A stretch of 54,979 bases of DNA from Desulfobacterales bacterium (GTDB lineage: Bacteria > Desulfobacterota > Desulfobacteria > Desulfobacterales > SpSt-501). A program made the translations under genes and the position numbers. Location: positions 1 through 54,979 of the forward strand of contig JALOOU010000011.1 in the NCBI GenBank assembly GCA_025454255.1, written 5' to 3'. Numbering within the stretch: position 1 is the first letter of the stretch; each line of letters begins with the position of its first letter. This document shows, one piece after another, positions 1 to 8,055 of this stretch. The notes beneath the pieces are model-generated. The model was not told where the DNA came from. It worked only from the letters and a program-made list of their open reading frames with translations, and made no database searches.

Positions 1-665
1 TGCATGGGCGGTGAGCTTTCGACTTTGCCCTCGACCCCCTTGAACCCCTGGCGCAGCAGGTCCATCAGGTCCCAGCCCACACAGTAGACCGAAAGCAGAT
101 TGAGGTCGTGGATATGGATGTCGCCCTCCGCGTGGGCGGCGCGCACCTCCGGCGGATAGATCGAATTCAGCCAGTACTCGGAGGTCACCTCGGAGGAGAT
201 GTAGTTGTTGAGCCCCTGCAGCGAGTAGCTCATGTTGCTGTTTTCGCGGATCTTCCAGTCGAGCTTCTCGATGTAGTGGTTGACCAGGTCGACATTGGCG
301 CGGGTGGTGATCTTGCGGATCTGGGCGTGCTGCTCGCGGTAGAGGATGTATGCTTTGGCGGTCTTGTAGAAGGGGGAGTCCAGTAGGACGCGTTCGACGA
401 TGTCCTGGATCTCCTCCACCTTGGGGACGGGCCCCAGCCGAAGCTCATGTGCGAGGGTCAGCACCCGCAGCGTCAGCTTTTTCGCCTCGCGTTCGGTGAA
501 CTCACCCGTGGCGCCGCCGGCCTTGGCGATGGCGGCGGTGATTTTGGATGAATCGAACTCGACGACCCGTTTGTCCCGCTTCTCAATGGATTCGAACACG
601 CGGCCTTCTCCTGGGGTGAAGATGCGATCAACGTTTTCCCGCTCAACTACGCCTGCAGCCGACAT
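1..665 (-). CDS. nrdD: Anaerobic (class III) ribonucleoside-triphosphate reductase, N-terminal part; gene runs off the left edge
   Basis: Reduces ribonucleoside triphosphates to deoxy forms without oxygen, using a glycyl radical in the (unseen) C-terminus. The first 221 residues are present. An ATP-cone allosteric domain spans about residues 30-115 (EKRDKRVVEFDSSKI onward), followed by the start of the catalytic barrel with NSNMSYSLQGLNNY, DIHIHDL (182-188) and YCVGWDL (194-200), which are typical of NrdD. Start chosen at ATG 665. It has no obvious Shine-Dalgarno, and an in-frame TTG about 27 nt upstream, preceded by AAAGGA, is a credible alternative. A good promoter lies upstream at 766-794. 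The radical SAM activase NrdG would be expected outside the window. Family assignment is secure. Confidence 0.93.
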   Translation of the reverse strand, partial: MSAAGVVERENVDRIFTPGEGRVFESIEKRDKRVVEFDSSKITAAIAKAGGATGEFTEREAKKLTLRVLTLAHELRLGPVPKVEEIQDIVERVLLDSPFYKTAKAYILYREQHAQIRKITTRANVDLVNHYIEKLDWKIRENSNMSYSLQGLNNYISSEVTSEYWLNSIYPPEVRAAHAEGDIHIHDLNLLSVYCVGWDLMDLLRQGFKGVEGKVESSPPM

Positions 666-765
666 CACAAAGGCGGTGCGGCATGGCAAGGCATCCTTTC
701 ATTTTGCTGCGGTCTTATTCGTGGCGAGGGTGAATCATTGTGGGCCGTTTCGATGTTATGGGCTC

Positions 766-794
766 ATTTTATACAACATCTGGGAGGGAGTCAA
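766..794 (-). promoter_or_regulatory. Sigma-70-type promoter for nrdD
   Basis: On the minus strand TTGACT (794-789) and TAAAAT (771-766) are separated by exactly 17 nt. The predicted start is near 759, giving a leader of about 95 nt before the nrdD ATG. No clear NrdR box was recognised. The intergenic stretch 666-910 otherwise holds nothing I can name. Confidence 0.55.
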
Positions 795-910
795 GAAAAA
801 CCTTCAACATGTAGTATTTCTTCGAAAAAAGCGGGTTTGAAACGGGAGCCCCGAAGCTGCGGCCAAAAGGGCGAACGGCAGACGCCGCCGCCTCGGCATG
901 GCGCGCCACG

Positions 911-1813
911 TTATTCGGTCAGCCAGATGTAATCGGCGATGGCAGGGTCGACGGGGGCGCCGGCCGATAGCGGGTAGATGGTGCGGTAGGGCAGGCCGTT
1001 GCGGCGGTGGAGCCGCTCAGGAATGCCGTACTTATACTGGATGTGGCCGTTTCCCGCCAAAACGACCAGCAGGCCGCTCGGCATAGCAGCGGCGGCGGCA
1101 TCCGCCATGGCCTCGTCCCACGCGCACTGGGCCATGTAGAAATCCTCGAAGCGGGTGTTTTTGAACCCGTGCTGGGCGAAGATCTTCTCTGCGAAATCCC
1201 GGTGGGGGGCGACGCCGGTGTCGATTTCGAGCGGGAGAAACGCCTTCTCGTAATCCGAAAGGGTATCGATCCCGCCCACGCGGATCTTGGGCGGAATGTT
1301 GAACGGCAGGTTCAGGGCCGTCACCTGGATCCGCTCGCGGCGGGCGAAGGCGAGGATCTCGCGGTAGAGCGCGTAGTCGAAACGCCAGTTGGCGTACCAG
1401 TGGGTGCGGCGCAGGAAGGCCTCCTCGTCTAGTCCGCCCTGCGACCAGAGGTCCAGCACCGGCTGGTAGGTGCGGTCGAACATCTCCATGCCGATCGCGA
1501 TGGAGGCCCCGTCGCGGCGAAGCGCCTCGATCACCTTCAGCTGAACGGCATGGTGGGCGGCGGAGGTGTGCTGCTCGCCGATGAAAAGGACGCGGGCGGT
1601 CAGCGCATCGCGCAGCATCGTCTCGAAGCCGACCGCCGCCCCCGTGCGGCCGTCGATGATGGTTCCGGGAGGAGGGCCTTCGGGCGGCGCGTCGCTGCGG
1701 ATGGGCATGGCGCAGCCTCCTGCCGCCCCGGCGGCCGCGATCAGCAGGGCCGCCAGAATGATGGTTCGGCCGCGAGGGCGCTGCGCGGCGCTGCGGGCGT
1801 CGGTCGCTTGCAT
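911..1813 (-). CDS. ChaN-like lipoprotein (heme/iron-regulated lipoprotein family)
   Basis: A 300-residue predicted lipoprotein. The N-terminus has basic residues, a hydrophobic stretch (about 17-31) and an AGGC lipobox with Cys34, so it should be lipid-anchored. The body matches the ChaN/DUF399 family (haem-binding lipoproteins related to the EreA/TIKI fold): VLFIGEQHTSAAHH near the start of the domain, GMEMFDR in the middle, and LAGNGHIQYKYGIPERL near the C-terminus. Start ATG 1813 was chosen because it places the signal sequence correctly; the open frame extends upstream to 2149, but that extension is low-complexity and lies opposite another gene. Function in this organism is inferred only from the family: haem or metal handling at the envelope. 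Confidence 0.82.
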   Translation of the reverse strand: MQATDARSAAQRPRGRTIILAALLIAAAGAAGGCAMPIRSDAPPEGPPPGTIIDGRTGAAVGFETMLRDALTARVLFIGEQHTSAAHHAVQLKVIEALRRDGASIAIGMEMFDRTYQPVLDLWSQGGLDEEAFLRRTHWYANWRFDYALYREILAFARRERIQVTALNLPFNIPPKIRVGGIDTLSDYEKAFLPLEIDTGVAPHRDFAEKIFAQHGFKNTRFEDFYMAQCAWDEAMADAAAAAMPSGLLVVLAGNGHIQYKYGIPERLHRRNGLPYRTIYPLSAGAPVDPAIADYIWLTE

Positions 1814-1849
1814 TTGGGCTTCCGCCACGATAGACTTGCGGCCAAAACG

Positions 1850-2140
1850 ATGCCGCTCCCCCCCAGCCAGCTGAAGCCTCCGCGCAAGTCCCTGATATTC
1901 CGCCTGCACCCGGCGGTCGGGGTTAACCTGGCGCTTTTCGCCTTGGGCGCGTCGCTGGCCTTCGGCCTGATCGGCCTCTCGGTCGCCCGCGGGCAGGAGG
2001 CCTTTCACGGCTACGCCTGGGTCCCCCGCCTGCTGGTGATCGCCAGCGGTGGTCTCATATTGACCACCGCGGCCCGCATCCTGCGCCGGCGCATTTCCCG
2101 TAAGCTGCGCCGACCGTTGCTCTCGCCGCCCGGCGTGTAG
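1850..2140 (+). CDS. Small two-helix membrane protein, unknown function
   Basis: A 96-residue protein with two hydrophobic segments (around NLALFALGASLAFGLIGL and LLVIASGGLILTTAA) and an Arg/Lys-rich C-terminus, which suggests a two-helix inner-membrane protein with a cytoplasmic tail. It is divergent from the ChaN-like gene, with only 36 nt between start codons, and ends 5 nt from the convergent thioredoxin-like gene. I do not recognise a family. The alternative is that this strand is non-coding opposite an N-terminal extension of the ChaN-like frame. The membrane-protein-like composition on this strand, compared with the low-complexity opposite frame, favours a real gene. Confidence 0.5.
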   Translation: MPLPPSQLKPPRKSLIFRLHPAVGVNLALFALGASLAFGLIGLSVARGQEAFHGYAWVPRLLVIASGGLILTTAARILRRRISRKLRRPLLSPPGV

Positions 2141-2145
2141 CTTTC

Positions 2146-2571
2146 TCATTTTCCGCTCGAGCCGGCCATGATCGTTTTCAAGATGGCCAGCAACTGCTCC
2201 GGCGGGATGAACCCCGGGCGATGGCCGATCGGGGCGCCGGCCTCGTCGATGAACCAGGAGTCCGGAAGCCCCTGGACCCGGAAGAGGGCGGCGATTTCCT
2301 TGTTGCGGTCGGCATCGACGCGAATCGGTATGAAGTTGCGGTTGAGGGCCGCAATCACGGCGGGGTCTTTAAAGGTCTTGCGCTCCATCTCGACGCAGAA
2401 GCTGCACCAGTCGGCGTAGAAGTGCAGAAAGACCTTCTTCGTCTCCGCCTTGCTGCGTGCCATGCCGGACTCATAGGCATGCCATTCGATCCGGTCGGCT
2501 GCTGCAAGACCCACGCCGGCCGCACCGGGCGTCAGAGCCAGCACCAGCACCGCGATGATCCATCTGTTCAT
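2146..2571 (-). CDS. Exported thioredoxin-fold protein (thioredoxin_7-like)
   Basis: A 141-residue protein with an N-terminal signal peptide (MNRWIIAVLVLALTPGAAGV, cleavage probably near GLAAA) and a thioredoxin-like domain. The active-site region is FYADWCSFCVEMERKTF, a CSFC redox motif in the form typical of small periplasmic thioredoxin_7/DUF255-like proteins, followed by RVQGLPDSWFID, which contains the cis-proline loop. It probably reduces or transfers disulfides in the periplasm. Start ATG 2571 was preferred over an in-frame TTG two codons upstream. The upstream region 2572-2866 contains one inverted repeat (2600-2615). Confidence 0.83.
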   Translation of the reverse strand: MNRWIIAVLVLALTPGAAGVGLAAADRIEWHAYESGMARSKAETKKVFLHFYADWCSFCVEMERKTFKDPAVIAALNRNFIPIRVDADRNKEIAALFRVQGLPDSWFIDEAGAPIGHRPGFIPPEQLLAILKTIMAGSSGK

Positions 2572-2599
2572 AGGCAAACAGCGCTCCGCTCCAGAAGTA

Positions 2600-2615
2600 A
2601 AACTGCCTGCAGTTT
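2600..2615. promoter_or_regulatory. 7-bp inverted repeat upstream of the thioredoxin-like gene
   Basis: AAACTGC-CT-GCAGTTT is a perfect 7-bp dyad with a 2-nt centre, 29 nt upstream of the start at 2571. It could be an operator; no regulator is identified. The rest of 2572-2866 (between this gene and proC) shows no gene or RNA I can support. Confidence 0.25.
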
Positions 2616-2866
2616 AGCACCGCGGTGGGGATGTGGCAAACGGCCGGCAGCTCCGAGGCGCTGGCGCGGCGCTTCAGCGTCGAGGCCGGCGGGGCGCATC
2701 GGCGTTGCTTTCGGTTTCGAGGCAGGCGGACAACAGGTTTGCGCCCGGCGACCACTCATGCTCAACGGGGCGACCCCTCCATCCCGGCCGCGCCCGGTGC
2801 GCAGGAGGCCTCCCTGTGCGGCCGCGGGTGGACGCGGGTTGCGAGTGCCGCGGGGGTGCCGGGGGG

Positions 2867-3724
2867 TCAGTGGTTGTTCGACTCGGCGAAGTACTTGATC
2901 ATCATTTCACCCAGCTCCTTGGAGCGCTGGGTGGCCGCCTCCACCGCGTTGATCAGGGTGGTCCGTAGCCCGCCCTTTTCCAGCGTGTGGATGCCGGCGA
3001 TGGCTGTCCCGCCGGGCGAGGTGACGCGGTCCTTCAGCTGGCCGGGGTGCTCGCCGGTTTCCATCAGCATCTTGGCCGCCCCCAGCACCGTCTGGGCCGC
3101 CAGGAACTGGGCGTCCTTGCGGGAGAGCCCCATCTTGACCCCGGCGTCCGCCAGCGCGTCGACGATGATGAAGAGGTAGGCCGGGCCGCTGCCGCTCAAG
3201 CCCGTGATGGCATCCATCAGGTAGTTCTCGCGCAGGAAGACGGCCTTGCCCACCGAGTTGAAGATGGCCATCGCCAGTTCGATGTCCTCCTTCTTGGCAT
3301 GTTTGCCGGCCGAGATCGCCGTCGCGGACTCCTTGACCGAGGCGGCGATGTTGGGCATCACCCGGATCAGGCGCAGCTGCTTCTGCAGCAGGGACTCGAT
3401 CGCGCGCAAGGGGACGCCGGCGGCGATGGAGATGACGAGCTTGGACATGTCGAGCTCGCCGGAGGTCTCCTTGAGCACCTCGGCCATGAGCTGCGGCTTC
3501 ACCGCGTAGACGACGATCTCCGAATGCGCGGCGGCCTGCGTGTTGCTCGGAGTGGTGCGCACTCCATAGCGGGCGCGCAGCTCCTCGAGCCGCTCTTCGC
3601 GGACGTCGGTGCAGGTAATATTCTCCGGCCGCGCCGAACCGGATTGCACCAGGCCGCTCACCAGGGCCTCGCCCATGTTGCCGCAGCCCAGAAAACAGAT
3701 CCGCTTGTCGATCAGCTGTTCCAC
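2867..3724 (-). CDS. proC: Pyrroline-5-carboxylate reductase
   Basis: Catalyses the last step of proline synthesis, NAD(P)H-dependent reduction of 1-pyrroline-5-carboxylate to L-proline. The 285-residue length is normal. The N-terminal Rossmann motif is FLGCGNMGEALVSGL (about residues 10-24). The middle has YAVKPQLM and SIAAGVPL, and the C-terminal helical domain has the family signature region GLSGSGPAYLFIIVDALADA followed by TSPGGTAIAGI. Start is GTG 3724, preceded by a strong AAGGAGG at 5-nt spacing. It is divergent from the GntR regulator at 3897 and has its own promoter (3765-3793). Its position beside an amino-acid dehydrogenase operon may be functional (see findings). Confidence 0.96.
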   Translation of the reverse strand: MEQLIDKRICFLGCGNMGEALVSGLVQSGSARPENITCTDVREERLEELRARYGVRTTPSNTQAAAHSEIVVYAVKPQLMAEVLKETSGELDMSKLVISIAAGVPLRAIESLLQKQLRLIRVMPNIAASVKESATAISAGKHAKKEDIELAMAIFNSVGKAVFLRENYLMDAITGLSGSGPAYLFIIVDALADAGVKMGLSRKDAQFLAAQTVLGAAKMLMETGEHPGQLKDRVTSPGGTAIAGIHTLEKGGLRTTLINAVEAATQRSKELGEMMIKYFAESNNH

Positions 3725-3764
3725 CGCCGCCTCCTTGATCGAGAATGAGTGTCAACGCACCTGT

Positions 3765-3793
3765 CTCATATGGACTCACCCCCCGATAGTCAA
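3765..3793 (-). promoter_or_regulatory. Sigma-70-type promoter for proC
   Basis: Minus-strand TTGACT (3793-3788), 17-nt spacer, TATGAG (3770-3765). The predicted start is near 3758, about 34 nt before the GTG. Confidence 0.55.
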
Positions 3794-3825
3794 GCACGAA
3801 CACCGTGGGGGGGCGGCGTTTGGGC

Positions 3826-3855
3826 TTGACAGGCGGGGCGGTGGAAGGGTACAAA
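3826..3855 (+). promoter_or_regulatory. Promoter of the GntR-regulated operon
   Basis: TTGACA (3826-3831), then TACAAA (3850-3855) at 18-nt spacing (GTACAA at 17). It reads toward the FadR-type regulator at 3897. The downstream palindrome at 3854-3868 overlaps the -10 edge and the start site, consistent with autorepression. Confidence 0.5.
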
Positions 3856-3868
3856 TGGTCTAACCATT
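3854..3868. promoter_or_regulatory. FadR/PdhR-type operator palindrome
   Basis: AATGGT-CTA-ACCATT is a perfect 6-bp dyad with a 3-nt centre. Its core TGGTnnnACCA matches the known operator core of FadR-subfamily GntR regulators (FadR, PdhR). It sits 28 nt before the FadR-family gene at 3897 and overlaps its predicted promoter, so autoregulation is the natural reading. Confidence 0.65.
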
Positions 3869-3896
3869 ATAAAATTATAGCAGCGACTGCGAGGCC

Positions 3897-4685
3897 ATGT
3901 TTCAGACCGCTAAACCCACCCGGGTCTTCCAGGAGGTCGTGGGCCAGATAGAAGAGGCCATCCTCACCGGCCGCATCGAAGCCGGCCAGACCCTGCCCTC
4001 CGAGCGCGACTTGAAGCAGATGTTCCACATCAGCCGCGGGACCCTGCGGGAAGCGCTGCGGGTGCTGGAGCACAAGGGGCTGATCGAAATCCGCATGGGG
4101 GTCGGCGGCGGCTCGGTGGTCAGGGCCATGGACGCCGGGGGGGTCACGGAGAGCCTGGGGCTGCTGATCCGCTCGCAGGCCGTCTCGCTGCAGCACCTGG
4201 CCGAGTTCCGCCAGGGGGTGGAGGGCAGCATCGCGGCGCAGGCCGCCGAGCGGCGCACGCCCGCCGACGTTTGCAAGCTGAGGGAGCTTCTGGCGGCGGC
4301 CCGGGCCTGCGTCGCGGGCGGCGACCGGCGCCGCGATGAGTTTTTGGAAAAAGACAAGCAGATCCACACGGCCATCGCCGCCACCACCCAAAACCCGATC
4401 TACCAGAGCGTGCTCGCCTCCATCCACGAAAACATCCACCGCTACTACGACCGCTTCCTGTCGATGGACGAGCGGGAGCTCGAGGAAAACTACCGGGACC
4501 TCTGCGGGCTGGTCGAGGCGATCGCCGCAGGCTCCGCCGTGGAGGCCCGGCGGCTGGCGCGCGCGCACGTGCGCCGATTCAACGCCCACATGCAACGCCG
4601 CGCACGGCAGGAAACCTCCGGAGCACCGGCCGCCGCCCGCCGCAGGGGCACTGCGGCGGGCGCTGCGAGCCAACGGAGACGATGA
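3897..4685 (+). CDS. FadR-subfamily GntR transcriptional regulator
   Basis: A 262-residue DNA-binding regulator. The N-terminal winged helix-turn-helix (about residues 10-75) contains LPSERDLKQMFHISRGTLREAL, the classic GntR recognition region. The C-terminal FCD all-helical effector domain (about 95-235) usually binds a metal and a small carboxylic acid. A basic, Ala/Arg-rich tail of about 25 residues follows and may be disordered. The gene overlaps the next one by 4 nt (ATGA), so it is the first gene of an operon with the flavoprotein dehydrogenase. It probably senses the substrate or product acid of that pathway. A palindromic operator lies at 3854-3868. Confidence 0.92.
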   Translation: MFQTAKPTRVFQEVVGQIEEAILTGRIEAGQTLPSERDLKQMFHISRGTLREALRVLEHKGLIEIRMGVGGGSVVRAMDAGGVTESLGLLIRSQAVSLQHLAEFRQGVEGSIAAQAAERRTPADVCKLRELLAAARACVAGGDRRRDEFLEKDKQIHTAIAATTQNPIYQSVLASIHENIHRYYDRFLSMDERELEENYRDLCGLVEAIAAGSAVEARRLARAHVRRFNAHMQRRARQETSGAPAAARRRGTAAGAASQRRR

Positions 4686-6766
4686 GGGACATGCGAATCC
4701 GTCAACACCCCATTTTAACGATACCGGAAACGAAGACGGCTGACTTCAGCTGGAACGATCGGCCCCTCTCCGGGCGCGAGGGGGAGATGATCTCCTCGGC
4801 TCTGATCGCCGCCGGCGTGCACATCTTCGGCCACCACGCGAAGGACGGCAGCCCCCAGGGGATCTTTTGCGCGAACGGCCAGTGCTCTCAGTGCCTGGTG
4901 CTGGCAGACGGGCGGCCCGCGAAGGCCTGCATGACGCCCTTGACGGCCGGGATGAAGGTCCAATCGGTGGAGGGCCTGCCCCGGCTGCCCGCGCAGGATG
5001 CGCCGCTCGCGCCCGCGCCGGTGGCCTCGGTGGTCACGGATGTGCTTATCATCGGCGGTGGGCCGGCCGGCCTGTCGGCGGCGGTCGAACTGGGCAGGCT
5101 CGGGGTGCGCACCCTTCTGATCGACGACAAGGACCGCCTGGGCGGCAAGCTCGTGCTTCAGACCCACAAGTTCTTCGGCTCGGTCGAGGATTCCCACGCC
5201 GGCACCCGCGGCTATGAGATCGGCGAGATCCTCGCCGCCGAGATCGCCGGCTTCCCCGCGGTGGAGGTCTGGCTCAACACCACCGCCGTGGCCGTCTTTG
5301 CCGACGGGATCGTCGGTTGTGTGCGCGACGGCCGCTACGTCGTTATCCGGCCGGCGAGGCTCATGGTGGCCAGCGGTGCGCGCGAGAAAATGCTCTCCTT
5401 CCCGGGCAACACGCTTCCCGGCGTCTACGGGGCAGGGGCCTTTCAGACCTTGGTCAACCGCGACCTCGTGAAATCATCGCAGCGGGTGCTCATCGTCGGC
5501 GGCGGCAACGTCGGGCTGATCGCCGGCTACCACGCGATTCAGGCCGGCATCGAGGTGGCGGCCCTGATCGAAGCCCTGCCCCAGGTCGGCGGCTACAAGG
5601 TCCACGCCGACAAGCTCGCGCGCCTGGGGGTGCCGATCTTCACCCGCCACACCATCCTCTGCGCCGCGGGCGGCGAGCGCGTGGAATCGGCCACCATCGC
5701 CGCGCTCGACGCGAAATGGAACGTCGTGCCCGGCACCGAAAAGCGCTTCGCCGTGGACACGGTGCTGATCGCCGTGGGCCTGACCGAGGTCAACGAATTC
5801 TACCTGAAGGCCAAGCAGTTCGGGATGGAGGTCTTCCATGCCGGCGACGCCCAGGAGATCGCCGAGGCCTCGGCGGCAATGTTCGCGGGCAAGATCGAAG
5901 GCTTGAAAATCGCCAAATCCCTGGGCGCCTTCGCCGGCGAGATCCCATCGGAGTGGGACGAAAAGGCGACCGTGCTCAAGTCGAAGCCCGGCCCGGTCGT
6001 GCGCCGTGAGCCGCCCGCGGGCGAAGAGGGGGTGTTCCCGGTTTTCCACTGCACCCAGGAGGTGCCCTGCAACCCCTGCACCTCGGTCTGCCCGCAGCAG
6101 GCCATCCGCACCGAAAACGACACGATCACGGGCTTGCCCTACTTCAAAGATGAAGTGGAATGCACCGGCTGCGCGAGCTGCGTGGCGGTCTGCCCGGGGC
6201 TGGCCGTCACGCTCGTCGACTACCGCAAGGATCCCGAGCACCCCGTGGTCGTTTTACCCTATGAGGTCTGGCGCGAGAAGGTGGAGCTCGGGCGCAAGGT
6301 GCCGGTCACGGATGTCGAGGGTGCCATCCTGGGCTACTACGCGGTGGAAAAGGTCAAGGCCCGCAAACGCCACCCCGGCACCCTGCTGGTTCACCTCCGC
6401 GTCGACCGGCCGGTGGCCAAGCGCGCCGTCGGCATCTGGGTGCAGGAGCGTGCGATCGACCCCTTGACCGTCTACGAAAAAGCCCCGCCGCCGGACGAGG
6501 CCATCGTCTGCCGCTGCGAGCGCGTCGCCGCGGGCGAGATCCGGGCCGCCATCCGCGCAGGCGTCCGGGACCTGAACCAGCTCAAGGCCCTGACGCGCGC
6601 GGGCATGGGGGCCTGCGGCTCCAAGACCTGCCGTCCCATGATCTGGCGCATGTTCAAAGAGGAGGGGGTCGATCTGGGCACGGTCACCGACCGGGTGGAC
6701 CGCCCGCTTTTCGTGGAGGTTCCCATCGGCGTTTTCGCAGGCATCGCGGAGGGGCCGCATGACTAA
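4682..6766 (+). CDS. Amino-acid dehydrogenase/oxidase alpha subunit: fused 2Fe-2S, FAD/NAD-fold, two 4Fe-4S and BFD-like domains
   Basis: A 694-residue multidomain flavoprotein of the HcnA-HcnB / opine-oxidase / D-hydroxyproline-dehydrogenase alpha type. Domains in order: N-terminal 2Fe-2S ferredoxin with Cys63, 68, 71 and 83 (CANGQCSQC...C); an FAD-binding two-dinucleotide domain (VLIIGGGPAGLSAAVEL at about 121-137 and VLIVGGGNVGLIAG near 271); two 4Fe-4S sites near 450-500 (CNPCTSVCP and CTGCASCVAVCP); and a BFD-like domain near 605-650 (CRCERVAAGEI ... ACGSKTC). It should receive electrons from the beta subunit encoded next and pass them to a ferredoxin or quinone carrier. The extra bacterial-ferredoxin insert fits an anaerobic, ferredoxin-linked version. 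It overlaps both flanking genes (4 and 8 nt). The exact substrate is not deducible from sequence. Confidence 0.88.
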   Translation: MRDMRIRQHPILTIPETKTADFSWNDRPLSGREGEMISSALIAAGVHIFGHHAKDGSPQGIFCANGQCSQCLVLADGRPAKACMTPLTAGMKVQSVEGLPRLPAQDAPLAPAPVASVVTDVLIIGGGPAGLSAAVELGRLGVRTLLIDDKDRLGGKLVLQTHKFFGSVEDSHAGTRGYEIGEILAAEIAGFPAVEVWLNTTAVAVFADGIVGCVRDGRYVVIRPARLMVASGAREKMLSFPGNTLPGVYGAGAFQTLVNRDLVKSSQRVLIVGGGNVGLIAGYHAIQAGIEVAALIEALPQVGGYKVHADKLARLGVPIFTRHTILCAAGGERVESATIAALDAKWNVVPGTEKRFAVDTVLIAVGLTEVNEFYLKAKQFGMEVFHAGDAQEIAEASAAMFAGKIEGLKIAKSLGAFAGEIPSEWDEKATVLKSKPGPVVRREPPAGEEGVFPVFHCTQEVPCNPCTSVCPQQAIRTENDTITGLPYFKDEVECTGCASCVAVCPGLAVTLVDYRKDPEHPVVVLPYEVWREKVELGRKVPVTDVEGAILGYYAVEKVKARKRHPGTLLVHLRVDRPVAKRAVGIWVQERAIDPLTVYEKAPPPDEAIVCRCERVAAGEIRAAIRAGVRDLNQLKALTRAGMGACGSKTCRPMIWRMFKEEGVDLGTVTDRVDRPLFVEVPIGVFAGIAEGPHD

Positions 6767-7913
6767 GAGCTATGACGCCATCGTCGTCGGCGCCGGCTCG
6801 GTCGGGATGCCGACCGCCATGGCCCTGGGCGAAAAAGGATTGCGCACCCTCGTCGTCGACATGCACCCCTCGCCCGGACAGGGCGAAAACAAACACGCCA
6901 TCGGCGGCGTGCGGGCCACGCACTCGGCCCCCGGCAAGATTCTCGTCTGCCTGCGCTCGCTTGAAATCTTCTCCGCCTGGAAGCAGCGGCACGGAGACGA
7001 CATCGAATGGCTGCAGGGCGGATACCTCTACCCGGTCTACCGCGAGGCCGATGCGCAGATGCTGAAGGGGCTGCTGCCCCTGCAGAAATCCTACGGGCTC
7101 ACGATCGACTTCCTGGGGCCGGAGGAGATCCGCGGGATCCTGCCCGGAATCGCCTCCGCCGGGTTGATCGGCGGCACCTTCGCCCCCAAGGACGGGTCTA
7201 TGTCGCCGCTGCTGGTCGCCAACGCCTACTATCGGCGGGCGCTCCGCCTGGGCGTCGAGTTCCGGTTCAAGGAGCGGATCGGGCGGCTGCTGACGGCGCA
7301 GGGCCGCATCCAGGGGGTGGCCACCGACCGCGGCCGCTACGAGGCGCCGATCGTCGTGGATGCGGCCGGGCCGCTGTCGGCGCCCTTGTGCAAAACCGCC
7401 GGGCTGCACCTGCCGGTCGTTCCCGACTGCCACGAGGCCGCCATCACCGAGCCGGTGCAGCCCTTCTTCCATTGCATGGTGGTCGACATCCGGCCGGCGC
7501 CGGGATCCAAGAACTTCTATTTCTACCAGAACCGGCACGGGCAGGTGGTGTTCTGCATCACCCCGGACCCGCCGATCGTCGGCACCGACAAGCGCGAGAC
7601 CTCGGTGTTCCTGCCCCAGGTCTGCACGCGGCTGGTGGGGCTTCTGCCGCGGCTCAGACACTTGAGGGTGCGCCGCACCTGGCGGGGCCTCTACCCCATG
7701 ACGCCGGACGGCTCGCCGATCGTGGGCTGGAACCGGGAGCTCGAAGGCCTCGTGCACGCCACCGGCATGTGCGGGCAGGGGCTCATGCTCGGCACCGGCG
7801 TGGGCGAGCTGGTGGCGCGGCTGGTGGCGCAGAGCCTGACGGCCGCGGATGCGATCATTCTGGAGGAGTTTTCGCCGTATCGGGAGTTCAAGGCGGCGGA
7901 AAAGCTCAAATGA
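6759..7913 (+). CDS. D-amino-acid-oxidase-family FAD dehydrogenase (beta subunit)
   Basis: A 384-residue DAO-superfamily flavoenzyme (SoxB/HcnC/LhpB/OoxB-like). It oxidises a C-N bond of an amino acid such as proline, hydroxyproline, sarcosine, glycine or an opine. The FAD dinucleotide motif AIVVGAGSVGMPTAMAL is at residues 7-24. The C-terminal FAD contact region is the typical DAO-family YPMTPDGSPIVG, followed by HATGMCGQGLMLGTGVGELVA. The start overlaps the alpha-subunit stop by 8 nt, so the two are translationally coupled and almost certainly form a complex. Adjacent proC makes a proline-type substrate attractive, but that is inference. Confidence 0.88.
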   Translation: MTKSYDAIVVGAGSVGMPTAMALGEKGLRTLVVDMHPSPGQGENKHAIGGVRATHSAPGKILVCLRSLEIFSAWKQRHGDDIEWLQGGYLYPVYREADAQMLKGLLPLQKSYGLTIDFLGPEEIRGILPGIASAGLIGGTFAPKDGSMSPLLVANAYYRRALRLGVEFRFKERIGRLLTAQGRIQGVATDRGRYEAPIVVDAAGPLSAPLCKTAGLHLPVVPDCHEAAITEPVQPFFHCMVVDIRPAPGSKNFYFYQNRHGQVVFCITPDPPIVGTDKRETSVFLPQVCTRLVGLLPRLRHLRVRRTWRGLYPMTPDGSPIVGWNRELEGLVHATGMCGQGLMLGTGVGELVARLVAQSLTAADAIILEEFSPYREFKAAEKLK

Positions 7914-7986
7914 GAGGAAAAGCGCGGGGTGTTTGGTAAAAAAATTGGGCGATCCACTCGCACTCATCGTCATGCACGCATCCGAC

Positions 7987-8021
7987 ACCAAACACTAACC
8001 ACCAAGCACCAACCACCACAA
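7987..8021. repeat. Degenerate 7-bp tandem repeat (five units, consensus ACCAACC)
   Basis: The units are ACCAAAC, ACTAACC, ACCAAGC, ACCAACC and ACCACAA, directly abutting. The stretch is strongly C/A-biased. It lies in the 142-nt gap before the aldehyde ferredoxin oxidoreductase gene, where a GAGGAG ribosome-binding site precedes the ATG at 8056. Confidence 0.55.
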
Positions 8022-8055
8022 CCCATCGCGCACCGCGCGACCCGAGGAGATCCCC

